This document shows positions 1-7,390 of a DNA stretch of 10,127 bases, in pieces. The notes under the pieces were generated by a model. The model made no database searches and had not been told where the DNA came from. It saw only the letters and a list, made by a program, of their open reading frames with translations. This DNA is from an uncultured Lachnospiraceae bacterium (GTDB taxonomy: Bacteria; Bacillota; Clostridia; Lachnospirales; Lachnospiraceae), in the NCBI GenBank assembly GCA_902803015.1, contig CADCOL010000196.1, positions 1-10,127 on the forward strand, read 5' to 3'. The number at the start of each line of letters is the position of its first letter. Position 1 is the stretch's first letter. Both the position numbers and the translations under genes were made by a program.

Positions 1-540
1 CACCCGGTATTTCTTTCGAAGAACCGTTTTGGCTTCGATATCAAAATGACCGAGAATCTGCGAAATCATCTCCGCCATGGAATCACTCTGGCAGACAAAC
101 TCCAAATGATACCCTTTGGCAGGATCCGAAATGGACCCGCAACAGATATAACAGGCCCGGAGAAATGCTCTCATACAGCATTGGGTTTTCACCAATTGAT
201 GAGACACATGATCCGCATTTGCAAGTATTTTTCCGTTTCCATCAAGTAACTTGACAGCGGATAAAATATCCGTCACGGCCTCTTCCTGCGCAATTTCAAT
301 ACGAAAAAGACGATCTGTTTTAAGCAGACCAACACTAATATTAAATGTTTTTTCTGCCAATGTAAAGCATTTTCTGGCAATGCTTTCCTGTTCACAGTTA
401 AGAACAAGCCGAATCTGACCGTCATGTTCTTCCACCGTTCCATAGTGAAGGAACAAAACCGCGAATTCCGCGATTCGGCAATGGCGCGCTTTCGGAATTA
501 TTTTTGCCAGTTCTTCCCTGACTTCCCAAGAAAAAGTCAT
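1..540 (-). CDS. whiA: WhiA family sporulation/cell-division regulator, N-terminal 180 residues (3' end outside window)
   Basis: The reading frame is open from an ATG at 538-540 to the window edge. It encodes 180 residues with no stop, so the C-terminal DNA-binding helix-turn-helix part lies off the left end. The start MTFSWEVREELAKI and the following ARHCRIAE are typical of WhiA. The degenerate LAGLIDADG homing-endonuclease-like helix is at about residues 124-140 (RAFLRACYICCGSISDP), followed by KGYHLEF. WhiA proteins are DNA-binding regulators linked to sporulation in actinomycetes and to division and chromosome segregation in Bacillus; they keep the homing-endonuclease fold but are not known to cut DNA. 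The gene begins 13 bp after the rapZ stop, with a G-rich ribosome site (GCGGGGAC) just upstream, so it is almost certainly co-transcribed with rapZ. The helix is unusually rich in Cys (C121, C122, C130, C133, C134). Identity is firm; its targets in this organism are unknown. Confidence 0.95.
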   Translation of the reverse strand, partial: MTFSWEVREELAKIIPKARHCRIAEFAVLFLHYGTVEEHDGQIRLVLNCEQESIARKCFTLAEKTFNISVGLLKTDRLFRIEIAQEEAVTDILSAVKLLDGNGKILANADHVSHQLVKTQCCMRAFLRACYICCGSISDPAKGYHLEFVCQSDSMAEMISQILGHFDIEAKTVLRKKYRV

Positions 541-553
541 ATCGTCCCCGCAA

Positions 554-1408
554 CTATTTTAAATCCCTGTGTTCAAGTTTCAATCCAAACGAACCGGCAT
601 CCTTTAAATTACCGTACAATTCATTTGCCAGCGTTACACTTCTGTGATGTCCGCCGGTACATCCGATTCCGATAACAAGTTGGTTCTTTCCTTCTTTTAC
701 GTAATTCGGTATCAGAAACAGAATCATATCCGTAAGCTTTTGCAAAAATATTTTGCTTTCTTCAAAGCCCATCACATAATCGCGAACTTCTTTGTCGTTT
801 CCGCTCTTCTCCTTCAGTTCATCGATGTAAAATGGGTTCGGAAGAAATCTCACATCAAATACCAGATCAACATCTGCCGGAAGTCCGTGTTTAAATCCGA
901 AGGAAACAATATTCACCATAAGAGAATTGTAGTTTTCGTTTTTTACGAAAATATTCTCAAGTTCCTCCTTCAGTTCTCTGGTCAGAAGCCTGGATGTATC
1001 TATCACATAATCCGCCTCTGACTTGATTTGCTTAAGAATCTCCCTCTCTTTTTTGATTCCGTCAATAACACGACCGTCCGATGCAAGAGGATGCATTCTT
1101 CTGGATTCTTTGTAACGTTTTTGCAATGTTGCATCGGAAGAATCCATAAACAGAATCTCAAACGGGAAATTCTTTTTTCGAAGATCGTTAAGCGCTTCCT
1201 GCACCTCATCGAAGGATTGGTCCGCGCGCACATCGATTCCGAGAACGACTTTTGTAATCTCCCGGTTGGGTTCAAGGATGAGTTCCACAAATTTACTGAT
1301 TAAAGGCACCGGCAGATTGTCCACACAGTAATAGCCTAAATCCTCAAGCATTTTCTGTGCGGTAAGCTTTCCTGCCCCGCTCATGCCCGTTACTATAACA
1401 AATCTCAT
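554..1408 (-). CDS. rapZ: RapZ/YvcJ family nucleotide-binding protein
   Basis: This is a 284-residue protein of normal length for the RapZ (YvcJ) P-loop family. In E. coli RapZ senses glucosamine-6-phosphate and directs decay of the GlmZ sRNA; in Bacillus YvcJ is a nucleotide-binding protein whose role is less clear, and the Gram-positive function should not be copied from E. coli. The N-terminal P-loop is at 8-16 (GMSGAGKLT), followed by GYYCVDNLP at 25-33. The C-terminal domain shows DVRFLPNPFY (185-194) and GCTGGHHRSV (249-258), both family signatures. I chose the ATG at 1406-1408 because it gives the family N-terminus MRFVIVTG; an in-frame TTG five codons upstream would only add residues overlapping the murB end. 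One base separates it from the murB stop, which suggests translational coupling. The residue after the Walker A Lys is Leu15 instead of the usual Ser/Thr, although Thr16 follows. Confidence 0.95.
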   Translation of the reverse strand: MRFVIVTGMSGAGKLTAQKMLEDLGYYCVDNLPVPLISKFVELILEPNREITKVVLGIDVRADQSFDEVQEALNDLRKKNFPFEILFMDSSDATLQKRYKESRRMHPLASDGRVIDGIKKEREILKQIKSEADYVIDTSRLLTRELKEELENIFVKNENYNSLMVNIVSFGFKHGLPADVDLVFDVRFLPNPFYIDELKEKSGNDKEVRDYVMGFEESKIFLQKLTDMILFLIPNYVKEGKNQLVIGIGCTGGHHRSVTLANELYGNLKDAGSFGLKLEHRDLK

Positions 1409-1409
1409 A

Positions 1410-2318
1410 CTATTCCCCCACAAATATCACTTCCGGTTCCAACAGAATCCCCGAATGCTCGTACACTCTCTTTCGAACCGTTTCAATCAGCGTAAGCACG
1501 TCTTCCGCCGTGGCAATCCCTTCATTTACGATAAACCCGTTGTGTTTGGGGCTGACAACGGCATCCCCGACACGCAGTCCGCTGAGTCCCGCTTCCGTAA
1601 TCAGTTTCCCGGCAAAATTCCCTTCCGGTCTTTTGAAAGTACTGCCGGCACTCGGATACTCAAGCGGTTGTTTTTCTTTTCTCTTTTTTCCGAGCTCCAT
1701 CATGGTGATGCGAATGCTCTTTTCATCTCCCGGCGAAAGCCGGAGTCCTGCCGCCAGAACAATGTAAGGTATTCTGACAAGGACGCTGCGTCTGTAGCCG
1801 AATTCCATCTCCTCTTTTGAAAGAGTTTTGATTTCCCCGTCCGGAGCAAGAACGCGTACCCATTCCACAATGTGGGACATTTCTCCGCCGTATGCGCCCG
1901 CATTCATGCGAATGGCGCCCCCGATGCTGCCCGGAATTCCGGCAGCAAATTCAAGTCCGGTAAATCCTTTTTGCAATGCGGCATTTGCCGCTGCCGCCAA
2001 TGTGGCTCCCGCTTCGGCAATCATCAAATCTTCCCGAAAACTGATATCGCTCAGTCCTTCGGCAAAGGTTGCAACCACTCCGCGAATTCCCTTATCTCCA
2101 ACCAGCAGATTGCTGCCTTTTCCAAGAAGGAAAAACGGGACATCTTCTTCATGGCAAAAATGCAAAACATCCTTCAGTTCTTCTATCGTATTTAAGCGTA
2201 CAAAAACATCGGCATCCCCACCGATGCGAAAGGTGGTATGCTTGTTCATCGGTTCATCCACAACTACGGATGTCCCGTCCATCAGTTTCAGGAAGGATTC
2301 TTTCCAATCAGGACGCAT
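1410..2318 (-). CDS. murB: UDP-N-acetylenolpyruvoylglucosamine reductase (MurB, type II)
   Basis: MurB is the cytoplasmic FAD enzyme that reduces UDP-GlcNAc-enolpyruvate with NADPH to UDP-MurNAc, the second committed step of peptidoglycan precursor synthesis. The 302-residue product carries the FAD-binding signatures NKHTTFRIGG (25-34), LGKGSNLLVGD (65-75) and the glycine-rich AAGIPGSIGGAIRMNAGAYG (125-144). The catalytic-type Arg is in GYRRS (174-178), the proton-donor Ser is in SAGSTFKRP (223-231), and the C-terminal acidic residue lies in LEPEV (293-297). The absence of the extra Tyr-loop of the E. coli enzyme and the total length fit the shorter type II MurB. The ATG start at 2316-2318 has an AAAGGG ribosome site at good spacing. 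The gene lies 27 bp downstream of the glucokinase gene and 1 bp upstream of rapZ. No key residue appears to be missing. Confidence 0.97.
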   Translation of the reverse strand: MRPDWKESFLKLMDGTSVVVDEPMNKHTTFRIGGDADVFVRLNTIEELKDVLHFCHEEDVPFFLLGKGSNLLVGDKGIRGVVATFAEGLSDISFREDLMIAEAGATLAAAANAALQKGFTGLEFAAGIPGSIGGAIRMNAGAYGGEMSHIVEWVRVLAPDGEIKTLSKEEMEFGYRRSVLVRIPYIVLAAGLRLSPGDEKSIRITMMELGKKRKEKQPLEYPSAGSTFKRPEGNFAGKLITEAGLSGLRVGDAVVSPKHNGFIVNEGIATAEDVLTLIETVRKRVYEHSGILLEPEVIFVGE

Positions 2319-2345
2319 GAATTCCCTTTCTTAATCTGTCCGGTT

Positions 2346-3281
2346 TTATCCGATAATCAATTTTGCCGCACCGTAGATGCCGGCATCGTTTCCAAGGGTC
2401 GCAAGACAGAATTTGGCATCCTTTGCTCCGTGGAAAACATATTTCTTGTAATTCTTTTCGATATAATCAAAGAGAACCTCTCCGGCTTTGCTGACACCGC
2501 CGCCGATGACAAACGCTTCCGGATTTACGACACATGCAACGGTAGCAAGTCCTTTTCCGAGATACATACCGAAAATCTCAGCCACTTCCGTTGCGAGACG
2601 GTCTCCGGCCTTTACCGCATCAAATACGGCCTTTGCGCTGACTTCGCCTTCTCTTAATACACTCGGCATATCATCCTGACCGAGTCTTTCGTTTGCAAGT
2701 CTGGTAATACCCGTTGCGGATGCATACTGTTCCAGACAGCCTTTGTTTCCGCATCCGCAGCTGATTAACTCATTGTCCTCCACATGAATGTGACCGATTT
2801 CTCCTCCGGCACCGGTAGCTCCCGCAACGAGCTTTCCTTCAATGATTACGCCACCGCCGACACCTGTTCCGAGTGTTACCGCAACGATACTGGAATAACC
2901 CTGTCCGCCGCCTTTCCACATTTCTCCGAGTGCCGCAACATTCGCATCGTTACCGGTTTTAACGGGAAGGCCGGTAAGCTCTCCCAGTTTCTCGCTGACG
3001 TTAAATACACCCCAGCCCAAGTTTGCCGCTTTGTAAATGGTTCCGTTGGAATCCACAGGACCGGGAACACCGATTCCGACACCGAGAATATCATCTTTCG
3101 AGATACTCTTTTCTTCCGCCTTCTTAAGAATGCTCTCTGCAATATCGGGAAGGATCATTTCTCCGCCGTTCTCTTTGCGGGTAATGATTTCCCATTTATC
3201 CAAAACATTTCCTTCTTTGTCGAAAAGACCGAGTTTAACGGTGGTTCCTCCCAAATCAACTGCAAATACATACTGTGCCAT
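2346..3281 (-). CDS. glcK: ROK-family glucokinase
   Basis: This is a 311-residue ROK (repressor, ORF, kinase) sugar kinase, most likely a glucokinase that makes glucose-6-phosphate from glucose and ATP in the cytoplasm. The phosphate-binding motif is DLGGTTVKLG (9-18). The catalytic Asp lies in TGNDANVAALGE (109-120), and a second phosphate loop is TLGTGVGGG (136-144). The zinc site of ROK kinases is complete: His164 in GEIGHIHV and the cysteines of CGCGNKGC (175-182). No N-terminal helix-turn-helix is present, so this is a kinase and not a ROK repressor. Length and motif order match Gram-positive GlcK/GlkA. The start at 3279-3281 has a strong GGAGGAAG ribosome site. The gene sits 20 bp after hprK and 27 bp before murB, placing a glucose-phosphorylating enzyme inside the carbon-sensing and cell-wall cluster. 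Exact sugar specificity (glucose, other hexose or aminosugar) cannot be read from the sequence. Confidence 0.92.
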   Translation of the reverse strand: MAQYVFAVDLGGTTVKLGLFDKEGNVLDKWEIITRKENGGEMILPDIAESILKKAEEKSISKDDILGVGIGVPGPVDSNGTIYKAANLGWGVFNVSEKLGELTGLPVKTGNDANVAALGEMWKGGGQGYSSIVAVTLGTGVGGGVIIEGKLVAGATGAGGEIGHIHVEDNELISCGCGNKGCLEQYASATGITRLANERLGQDDMPSVLREGEVSAKAVFDAVKAGDRLATEVAEIFGMYLGKGLATVACVVNPEAFVIGGGVSKAGEVLFDYIEKNYKKYVFHGAKDAKFCLATLGNDAGIYGAAKLIIG

Positions 3282-3301
3282 TATTCTTCCTCCGAATTAT
3301 A

Positions 3302-4246
3302 TTATTCTTCATCTTCCTCTTCGCGACGCTGCGCAAGGGAATTCTGTACACGCTTGTAAAGCTCCTGTGCGGCATTGTAACCCATCTTTTTCTGTCTGTG
3401 GTTTACTGCTGCCGTTTCGCATACGATTGCAAGGTTACGTCCGGGACGTACCGGAATATTGTGACATACTACCTTGTTTCCGAGATATTCCGTATACTGC
3501 TCTTCCAAACCAAGACGGTCATACTCCGTATCCTTGTTCCAATCTTCAAGTTTGATAACAAGGTCAATGTTCTGGGTTTCCTTTACGGACGATACACCGA
3601 ACAGAGTCTTTACATCCACGATTCCGATGCCTCGAAGTTCGATAAAATGCTTCGTGGTATCCGGTGCGGTACCGATTAATGTATCCTCGCTGACCTTACG
3701 AATTTCCACAACATCGTCGGTTACAAGACGATGACCACGTTTAATCAGTTCAAGTGCTGCCTCGGATTTACCGATTCCGCTCTCACCCGTTATCAGCACG
3801 CCCTCACCGTATACATCGACCAAAACACCGTGAATGGAAATGCAGGGCGCCAGTTTTACATTCAGCCAGCGAATGGTTTCTGCCATAAATACGGAAGTTG
3901 TGTTCTTTGTCTTAAACAAAGGCACTCCGTTCTCCACCGCCTTTTTGCGGAACAGTTCATCCGGTTCCAAATCTCTGCAGAATACGATACAGGGAATCGG
4001 ATAGCTTAACAGTTTGCTGTAAATCTCTTCCTTTCGCTCCGGTGAAAGAGATTCCATGTAACGGTATTCCACGAATCCGATAATCTGCAAACGGGTTGCT
4101 TCATAATTCTCAAAGAAGCCTGCCATCTGCAACGCGGGACGGTTAATATCCGGCTGTTTGATTTTAATCTTGTCAATGGGAATCTCCGGTGTCAAAGCTT
4201 CCAATTTCGCTTTTTCCACGATTCTCTGTAAACTGATACTTGGCAT
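3302..4246 (-). CDS. hprK: HPr kinase/phosphorylase
   Basis: HprK is the bifunctional enzyme that phosphorylates HPr of the phosphotransferase system on a serine using ATP or pyrophosphate, and removes that phosphate when inorganic phosphate is high. Ser-P HPr with CcpA drives carbon catabolite repression in Firmicutes. The 314-residue product has the family's variable N-terminal domain (about 1-130) and a C-terminal kinase domain. The latter shows His139, the P-loop GESGIGKS (154-161) followed by EAALELIKRGHRL, the acidic pair Asp177-Asp178, the HprK signature ELRGIGIVDV (203-212), and PVRPGRNLA (265-273). MGYNAA (288-293) is the usual C-terminal helix motif. The protein ends in a short Arg/Glu/Asp-rich tail. 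The ATG at 4244-4246 follows a GGGAGGG ribosome site. It is 34 bp downstream of the lipoprotein gene and 20 bp upstream of glcK. No HPr or Crh gene is visible in this window. Confidence 0.97.
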   Translation of the reverse strand: MPSISLQRIVEKAKLEALTPEIPIDKIKIKQPDINRPALQMAGFFENYEATRLQIIGFVEYRYMESLSPERKEEIYSKLLSYPIPCIVFCRDLEPDELFRKKAVENGVPLFKTKNTTSVFMAETIRWLNVKLAPCISIHGVLVDVYGEGVLITGESGIGKSEAALELIKRGHRLVTDDVVEIRKVSEDTLIGTAPDTTKHFIELRGIGIVDVKTLFGVSSVKETQNIDLVIKLEDWNKDTEYDRLGLEEQYTEYLGNKVVCHNIPVRPGRNLAIVCETAAVNHRQKKMGYNAAQELYKRVQNSLAQRREEEDEE

Positions 4247-4280
4247 GTTTTCGCCCTCCCTTTATTGTTTTGATACCCCG

Positions 4281-4847
4281 TTACTGTCTGTTGTAATAAT
4301 CGATTCCCGCACTGGGATTAAAATACGTGCGGATATATCCGTCCGATGAAACCACCACGAATTCGTTGGTTGCCTCAACATAATAAATATCATCGTTGTC
4401 TTCTTTTTCTTTCTTATGCAATGCATCGGGATTCACCACGACCGCATTGGCCGCGGCTAAATACTCCTCGGCACTTGCGAATCCCATTTCCTTGCCGTGC
4501 TTTTCATAGTGCTCGTCAAGATATTTTTTTTTTCGAAATGTGAGATTTCCCGTTTTCTTAGGTTCGGAAGAAGCCTCGCTTACTTCTTCTTTTTCCGGTG
4601 CCTGTGCCTGCTCGCTTACTTCCTCGCTCGCCGGCTCTTCCTTTGATTCTTCTATAATTTCCTCATACATCGACTCCACTTCGCTGTCGCGGTCCTTTGC
4701 ATCGGAAACATATTCCTCATATTTCTTTTCCTGTTGAATCTGGTTATCGTAATGATCCAGTTCCGTTGTACATCCCGCCAAAAATGCTCCCAGCACAACA
4801 ATGGCAGCGGACGCAGTTATTTTTTTCAGTCCGTTTCGAATACTCAT
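4281..4847 (-). CDS. Lipoprotein with acidic linker and small toxin-like C-terminal domain
   Basis: I do not recognise a named gene. The 188-residue product starts at the ATG 4845-4847, chosen because AGGAG precedes it at good spacing; a TTG eleven codons upstream would put non-signal residues ahead of the leader. Residues 1-26 form a lipoprotein signal peptide with lipobox LAGC, so Cys26 should be lipidated and the protein held on the outer face of the membrane. Residues about 27-100 are polar, Glu/Ser/Ala/Pro-rich low-complexity linker. Residues about 104-188 form a compact domain with HYEKHG (113-118), FASAEEYLAAA, ATNEFVVV (159-166), DGYIRTYF (169-176) and a C-terminal DYYNRQ. From memory this resembles small nuclease-like domains at the ends of polymorphic toxins and repeated lipoproteins of Clostridia, but a catalytic role is inference only. 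A run of ten A lies at the linker/domain junction (codons 105-108). The gene lies 41 bp after the CPCC gene and 34 bp before hprK, interrupting the housekeeping order. Confidence 0.8.
   Translation of the reverse strand: MSIRNGLKKITASAAIVVLGAFLAGCTTELDHYDNQIQQEKKYEEYVSDAKDRDSEVESMYEEIIEESKEEPASEEVSEQAQAPEKEEVSEASSEPKKTGNLTFRKKKYLDEHYEKHGKEMGFASAEEYLAAANAVVVNPDALHKKEKEDNDDIYYVEATNEFVVVSSDGYIRTYFNPSAGIDYYNRQ
4524..4533 (-). repeat. A10 homopolymer (coding strand) inside the lipoprotein gene
   Basis: Ten consecutive T on the plus strand are read as CGA AAA AAA AAA, coding Arg-Lys-Lys-Lys at residues 105-108. The tract sits between the low-complexity linker and the C-terminal domain. Reading the shifted frames by eye, one extra A gives a TGA stop two codons after the tract, and one lost A gives a TAG stop about 22 codons later. 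Both outcomes remove the domain. It is the longest homopolymer I noticed in the window. Confidence 0.9.
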
Positions 4848-4888
4848 CCCGGTTTCTCCTTTCCCGATAAACTGTATCAATCCTGTTT

Positions 4889-5497
4889 CTATTCGTTCAG
4901 AAACTGCTTCCGGTATTGAACGATTGCTTCATTCAGACAAAGACTGTTGGCTCCTCCGCGATATTCCGGATCTGCATTCTGTGTTTTATCATTCTCCCAA
5001 TTACATACCGGGCAGATATTGTAATCTCCGTTCTTTTCAAAATATGCACTTTTACAGCAGGGGCATTTGTAATACACTCTGCCGTCCATCGTCGAATGGA
5101 ATGCCGTCAATGCATTCTTCCTGCAGCTTTTTACATCTTCATACACACGTCTTACATTGGCATCAAAGAAATGGTCGATTACCTGACAATCCATATTAAT
5201 GTCCACTTCCCGAAATGCATCGTCAAACGGGAATTCCCAATTGGATCTTCCCTGCGGAAAATGCAGAAATTCCATAAAATGAACATAATCCGGATTTACG
5301 GTTTCAATCATTTCCTTTATCCCGGAAAGAAGTTCATACTTCTTTTCGGCCGCTTTCTCGCTTTCTTCTCCGTAGGTGTTCAAATCATGAAGGCTGTAAG
5401 CAAGCGCCTCTCTTAATTTTAATTCAAGGATATTCATTTCCAGAATAAGATTATTCCCGGTTTCCCTGATAAAAGCCATATCCATTGTGCGATCCAT
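4889..5497 (-). CDS. CPCC-type cysteine-rich domain protein of unknown function
   Basis: This 202-residue cytoplasmic-looking protein has no signal peptide or membrane segment. The N-terminal two thirds is predicted mostly helical and charged, and I do not recognise it. The C-terminal part (about 143-198) is a CPCC-type cysteine-rich domain: CPCC at 145-148, ICPVCNWEND at 161-170, then GGANSLCLNEA (181-191). The four main cysteines (145, 148, 162, 165) look like a zinc ribbon, and the following WE-D plus GGAN-L-EA pattern is characteristic of the family. Function of such domains is unsettled. An immunity or antidote role beside a toxin-like gene is possible but is my inference. The ATG at 5495-5497 has an AGGAG ribosome site that overlaps the uvrC TAG stop, leaving a 9-bp gap, so translation is probably coupled to uvrC. 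The next gene downstream is the lipoprotein. Confidence 0.88.
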   Translation of the reverse strand: MDRTMDMAFIRETGNNLILEMNILELKLREALAYSLHDLNTYGEESEKAAEKKYELLSGIKEMIETVNPDYVHFMEFLHFPQGRSNWEFPFDDAFREVDINMDCQVIDHFFDANVRRVYEDVKSCRKNALTAFHSTMDGRVYYKCPCCKSAYFEKNGDYNICPVCNWENDKTQNADPEYRGGANSLCLNEAIVQYRKQFLNE

Positions 5498-5506
5498 ACT
5501 TTTCTC

Positions 5507-7384
5507 CTAAACCTGTCCGTTCCTTTCTTCCCTGTGAAGGTATTCGTAGATTCCCTTTGCCACATTTTCGGGGATCTCCGGCAATGCCGCAATACTGCTT
5601 ACATCTGCCGCCTTCAATTCATCGATGGATGAGAAAGCTTTCATTAATGCTCTTCTTCTTTTTTCTCCAATGCCGGGTATTTCATCCAGCACCGAGTGTA
5701 CCTGTGCTTTGGTTCGAAGCGACCTGTGATATTCAATGGCAAAACGATGCGCTTCATCCTGCACCCTAGTTATTAGTTTAAACCCCTCGGAGCGGGTGTC
5801 AATCGGCAATTCCACATTTTGATAATAAATTCCTCTGGTTCGGTGATTATCATCCTTCACCATTCCGCAAACCGGAACCTGAATTCCAAGACTCTCAAGG
5901 ACTTCCTCGGCAATGTTAACCTGTCCTCTTCCGCCGTCCATCAGTAACAGGTCCGGAAACTTCACAAAGCTTTCCCCGTCCGTTTCCTGTTCGGAGCGCA
6001 GCTTCAATCCGTGCTCAAACCGTCTGGTCAGTGCTTCCTTCATGCAGGCATAATCGTCCGGCCCCGTCACGGTCTTCATTCGGAATTTGCGGTAATCGCT
6101 TTTTTTTGGCTTTCCTTTTTCAAAGACTACCATACTGGCAACATTCGCAAATCCCGATGTATTGGAAATATCAAATGCCTCCATACGTTCAATGCTCGGA
6201 ATGCCGAGAAGCTTCTCAATCTCATGAACCGCACCAAGCGTTTTTGCTTCCTCACGTTTGATTTTCTCGGCATCCATGGAAAGCACGAGGGCCGCATTCT
6301 TTCCGGCAAGCTCCAGAAGTTTTTCCTTTCGTCCCTTTTGCGCTACCTTTATCTGCACTTTTCTGCCTTTTCGTTTCGACAGCCATTCTTCTATCAACTC
6401 GTGATCGGCAATTTCTTCGGAAACATATATTTCCGACGGAACATACGGTGTCCCCGCATAAAATTGTTTAAGGAACGAGGACAAAACATCTCCTTTTTCG
6501 TCTTCGGCACAATCGGGGAAAAGGAAATGCTCCCTTCCGATTAATTTTCCGGTTCTGACAAAGAATACCTGAATCGCAATATCTTTTTCTCCGGATGCTA
6601 TGCCGATATAATCCTTGTCTTCTCCCTCGTAATCGGTGATTTTCTGTTTCTGCGCCACACTCTTGACACTGTAGTATAATTCCCGGATTTCCGCAGCCTC
6701 TTCAAACGCCAGACGTTCGCTCGCTTCCTGCATCCTCGCCTCAAGACTTTTTAAAATCTCCCCATAGTTTCCGTTTAAGAAATCCAACGCCTTCTCTACA
6801 TTTGCGCGGTACTCCTCTTTGGATACCGTTCCTGTACAGGGCGCCATACACTGCTTCATATGGTAGTTCAGACACGGTCTTTTCGAAATGTCCGTTTCCC
6901 CTTCTTTGATGACGCGATTGCATGTCCGGATCTGATAAAGTTTATTCATCAGATCAATGGTTTCCTTTACGGCAAAAGCCGAAGTGTACGGTCCGAAATA
7001 ACGGCTTTTATCCTTCTTCATCTGCCTGGAGAACAGAATTCTGGGATAGTCTTCCGCCACGGTCACTTTGATGTATGGGTAAGTTTTATCGTCTTTTAAA
7101 AGCGTATTGTACTTCGGTGAATGTTCTTTGATCAGGTTGTTCTCCAGAACCAGTGCTTCCAGTTCGGAATCGGTAATAATGTATTCAAAATGATCAATCA
7201 GGGAAATCATTTTATTGATTTTCGCAGTGTGATATACCCCTGCGCGAAAATAAGACCGCACTCTGTTTTTCAAGTTTACGGCCTTACCGACATAAATGAT
7301 GGTATCATACGCATCATGCATAATGTAGACCCCGGGATTGCCCGGGAGTTTTTTCAGTTCTTCCTCGATATTAAAATCGCTCAC
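5507..7384 (-). CDS. uvrC: Excinuclease ABC subunit C
   Basis: UvrC is the dual-incision nuclease of nucleotide excision repair, recruited by UvrB to cut on both sides of a bulky lesion. The 625-residue protein has all family parts in order. The GIY-YIG nuclease (about 15-95) shows GVY 18-20, YVG 31-33, Arg43 and Glu81. Four cysteines (155, 171, 179, 183) match the Fe-S cluster cysteines reported for UvrC. The UVR motif (about 207-240) contacts UvrB. The RNase H-like nuclease has Asp405 in EAFDISN, Asp483 in LLMDGGRGQ and His546 in EAHRFAI. Tandem helix-hairpin-helix motifs occupy about 563-620. The start is a GTG at 7382-7384, six bases after the ftsH stop. The nearest GAGG ribosome-like sequence is about 14 bases away inside the ftsH end, so coupling to ftsH translation is likely. 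No missing residues were seen. Confidence 0.97.
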   Translation of the reverse strand: MSDFNIEEELKKLPGNPGVYIMHDAYDTIIYVGKAVNLKNRVRSYFRAGVYHTAKINKMISLIDHFEYIITDSELEALVLENNLIKEHSPKYNTLLKDDKTYPYIKVTVAEDYPRILFSRQMKKDKSRYFGPYTSAFAVKETIDLMNKLYQIRTCNRVIKEGETDISKRPCLNYHMKQCMAPCTGTVSKEEYRANVEKALDFLNGNYGEILKSLEARMQEASERLAFEEAAEIRELYYSVKSVAQKQKITDYEGEDKDYIGIASGEKDIAIQVFFVRTGKLIGREHFLFPDCAEDEKGDVLSSFLKQFYAGTPYVPSEIYVSEEIADHELIEEWLSKRKGRKVQIKVAQKGRKEKLLELAGKNAALVLSMDAEKIKREEAKTLGAVHEIEKLLGIPSIERMEAFDISNTSGFANVASMVVFEKGKPKKSDYRKFRMKTVTGPDDYACMKEALTRRFEHGLKLRSEQETDGESFVKFPDLLLMDGGRGQVNIAEEVLESLGIQVPVCGMVKDDNHRTRGIYYQNVELPIDTRSEGFKLITRVQDEAHRFAIEYHRSLRTKAQVHSVLDEIPGIGEKRRRALMKAFSSIDELKAADVSSIAALPEIPENVAKGIYEYLHREERNGQV

Positions 7385-7390
7385 GAAACT

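Noticed and set aside
1828..2334. Plus-strand ORF of 168 codons opposite murB
   Set aside because: It lies entirely antisense to a clear MurB, has Ser/Pro-rich composition expected from a shadow frame, and lacks recognisable motifs or a good ribosome site.
4916..5416. Plus-strand ORF of 166 codons opposite the CPCC gene
   Set aside because: It is the antisense of a convincing CPCC-domain gene, and no domain or ribosome site supports it.
6100..6107. A8 run on the coding strand of uvrC (codons for Lys-Pro-Lys-Lys-Ser region near residues 425-430)
   Set aside because: It lies inside an intact housekeeping enzyme with no domain boundary; the frame is open on both sides and there is no sign of regulated slippage.
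6011..6544. Plus-strand ORF of 177 codons opposite uvrC
   Set aside because: uvrC is complete with all catalytic residues, and the antisense frame shows no family features.
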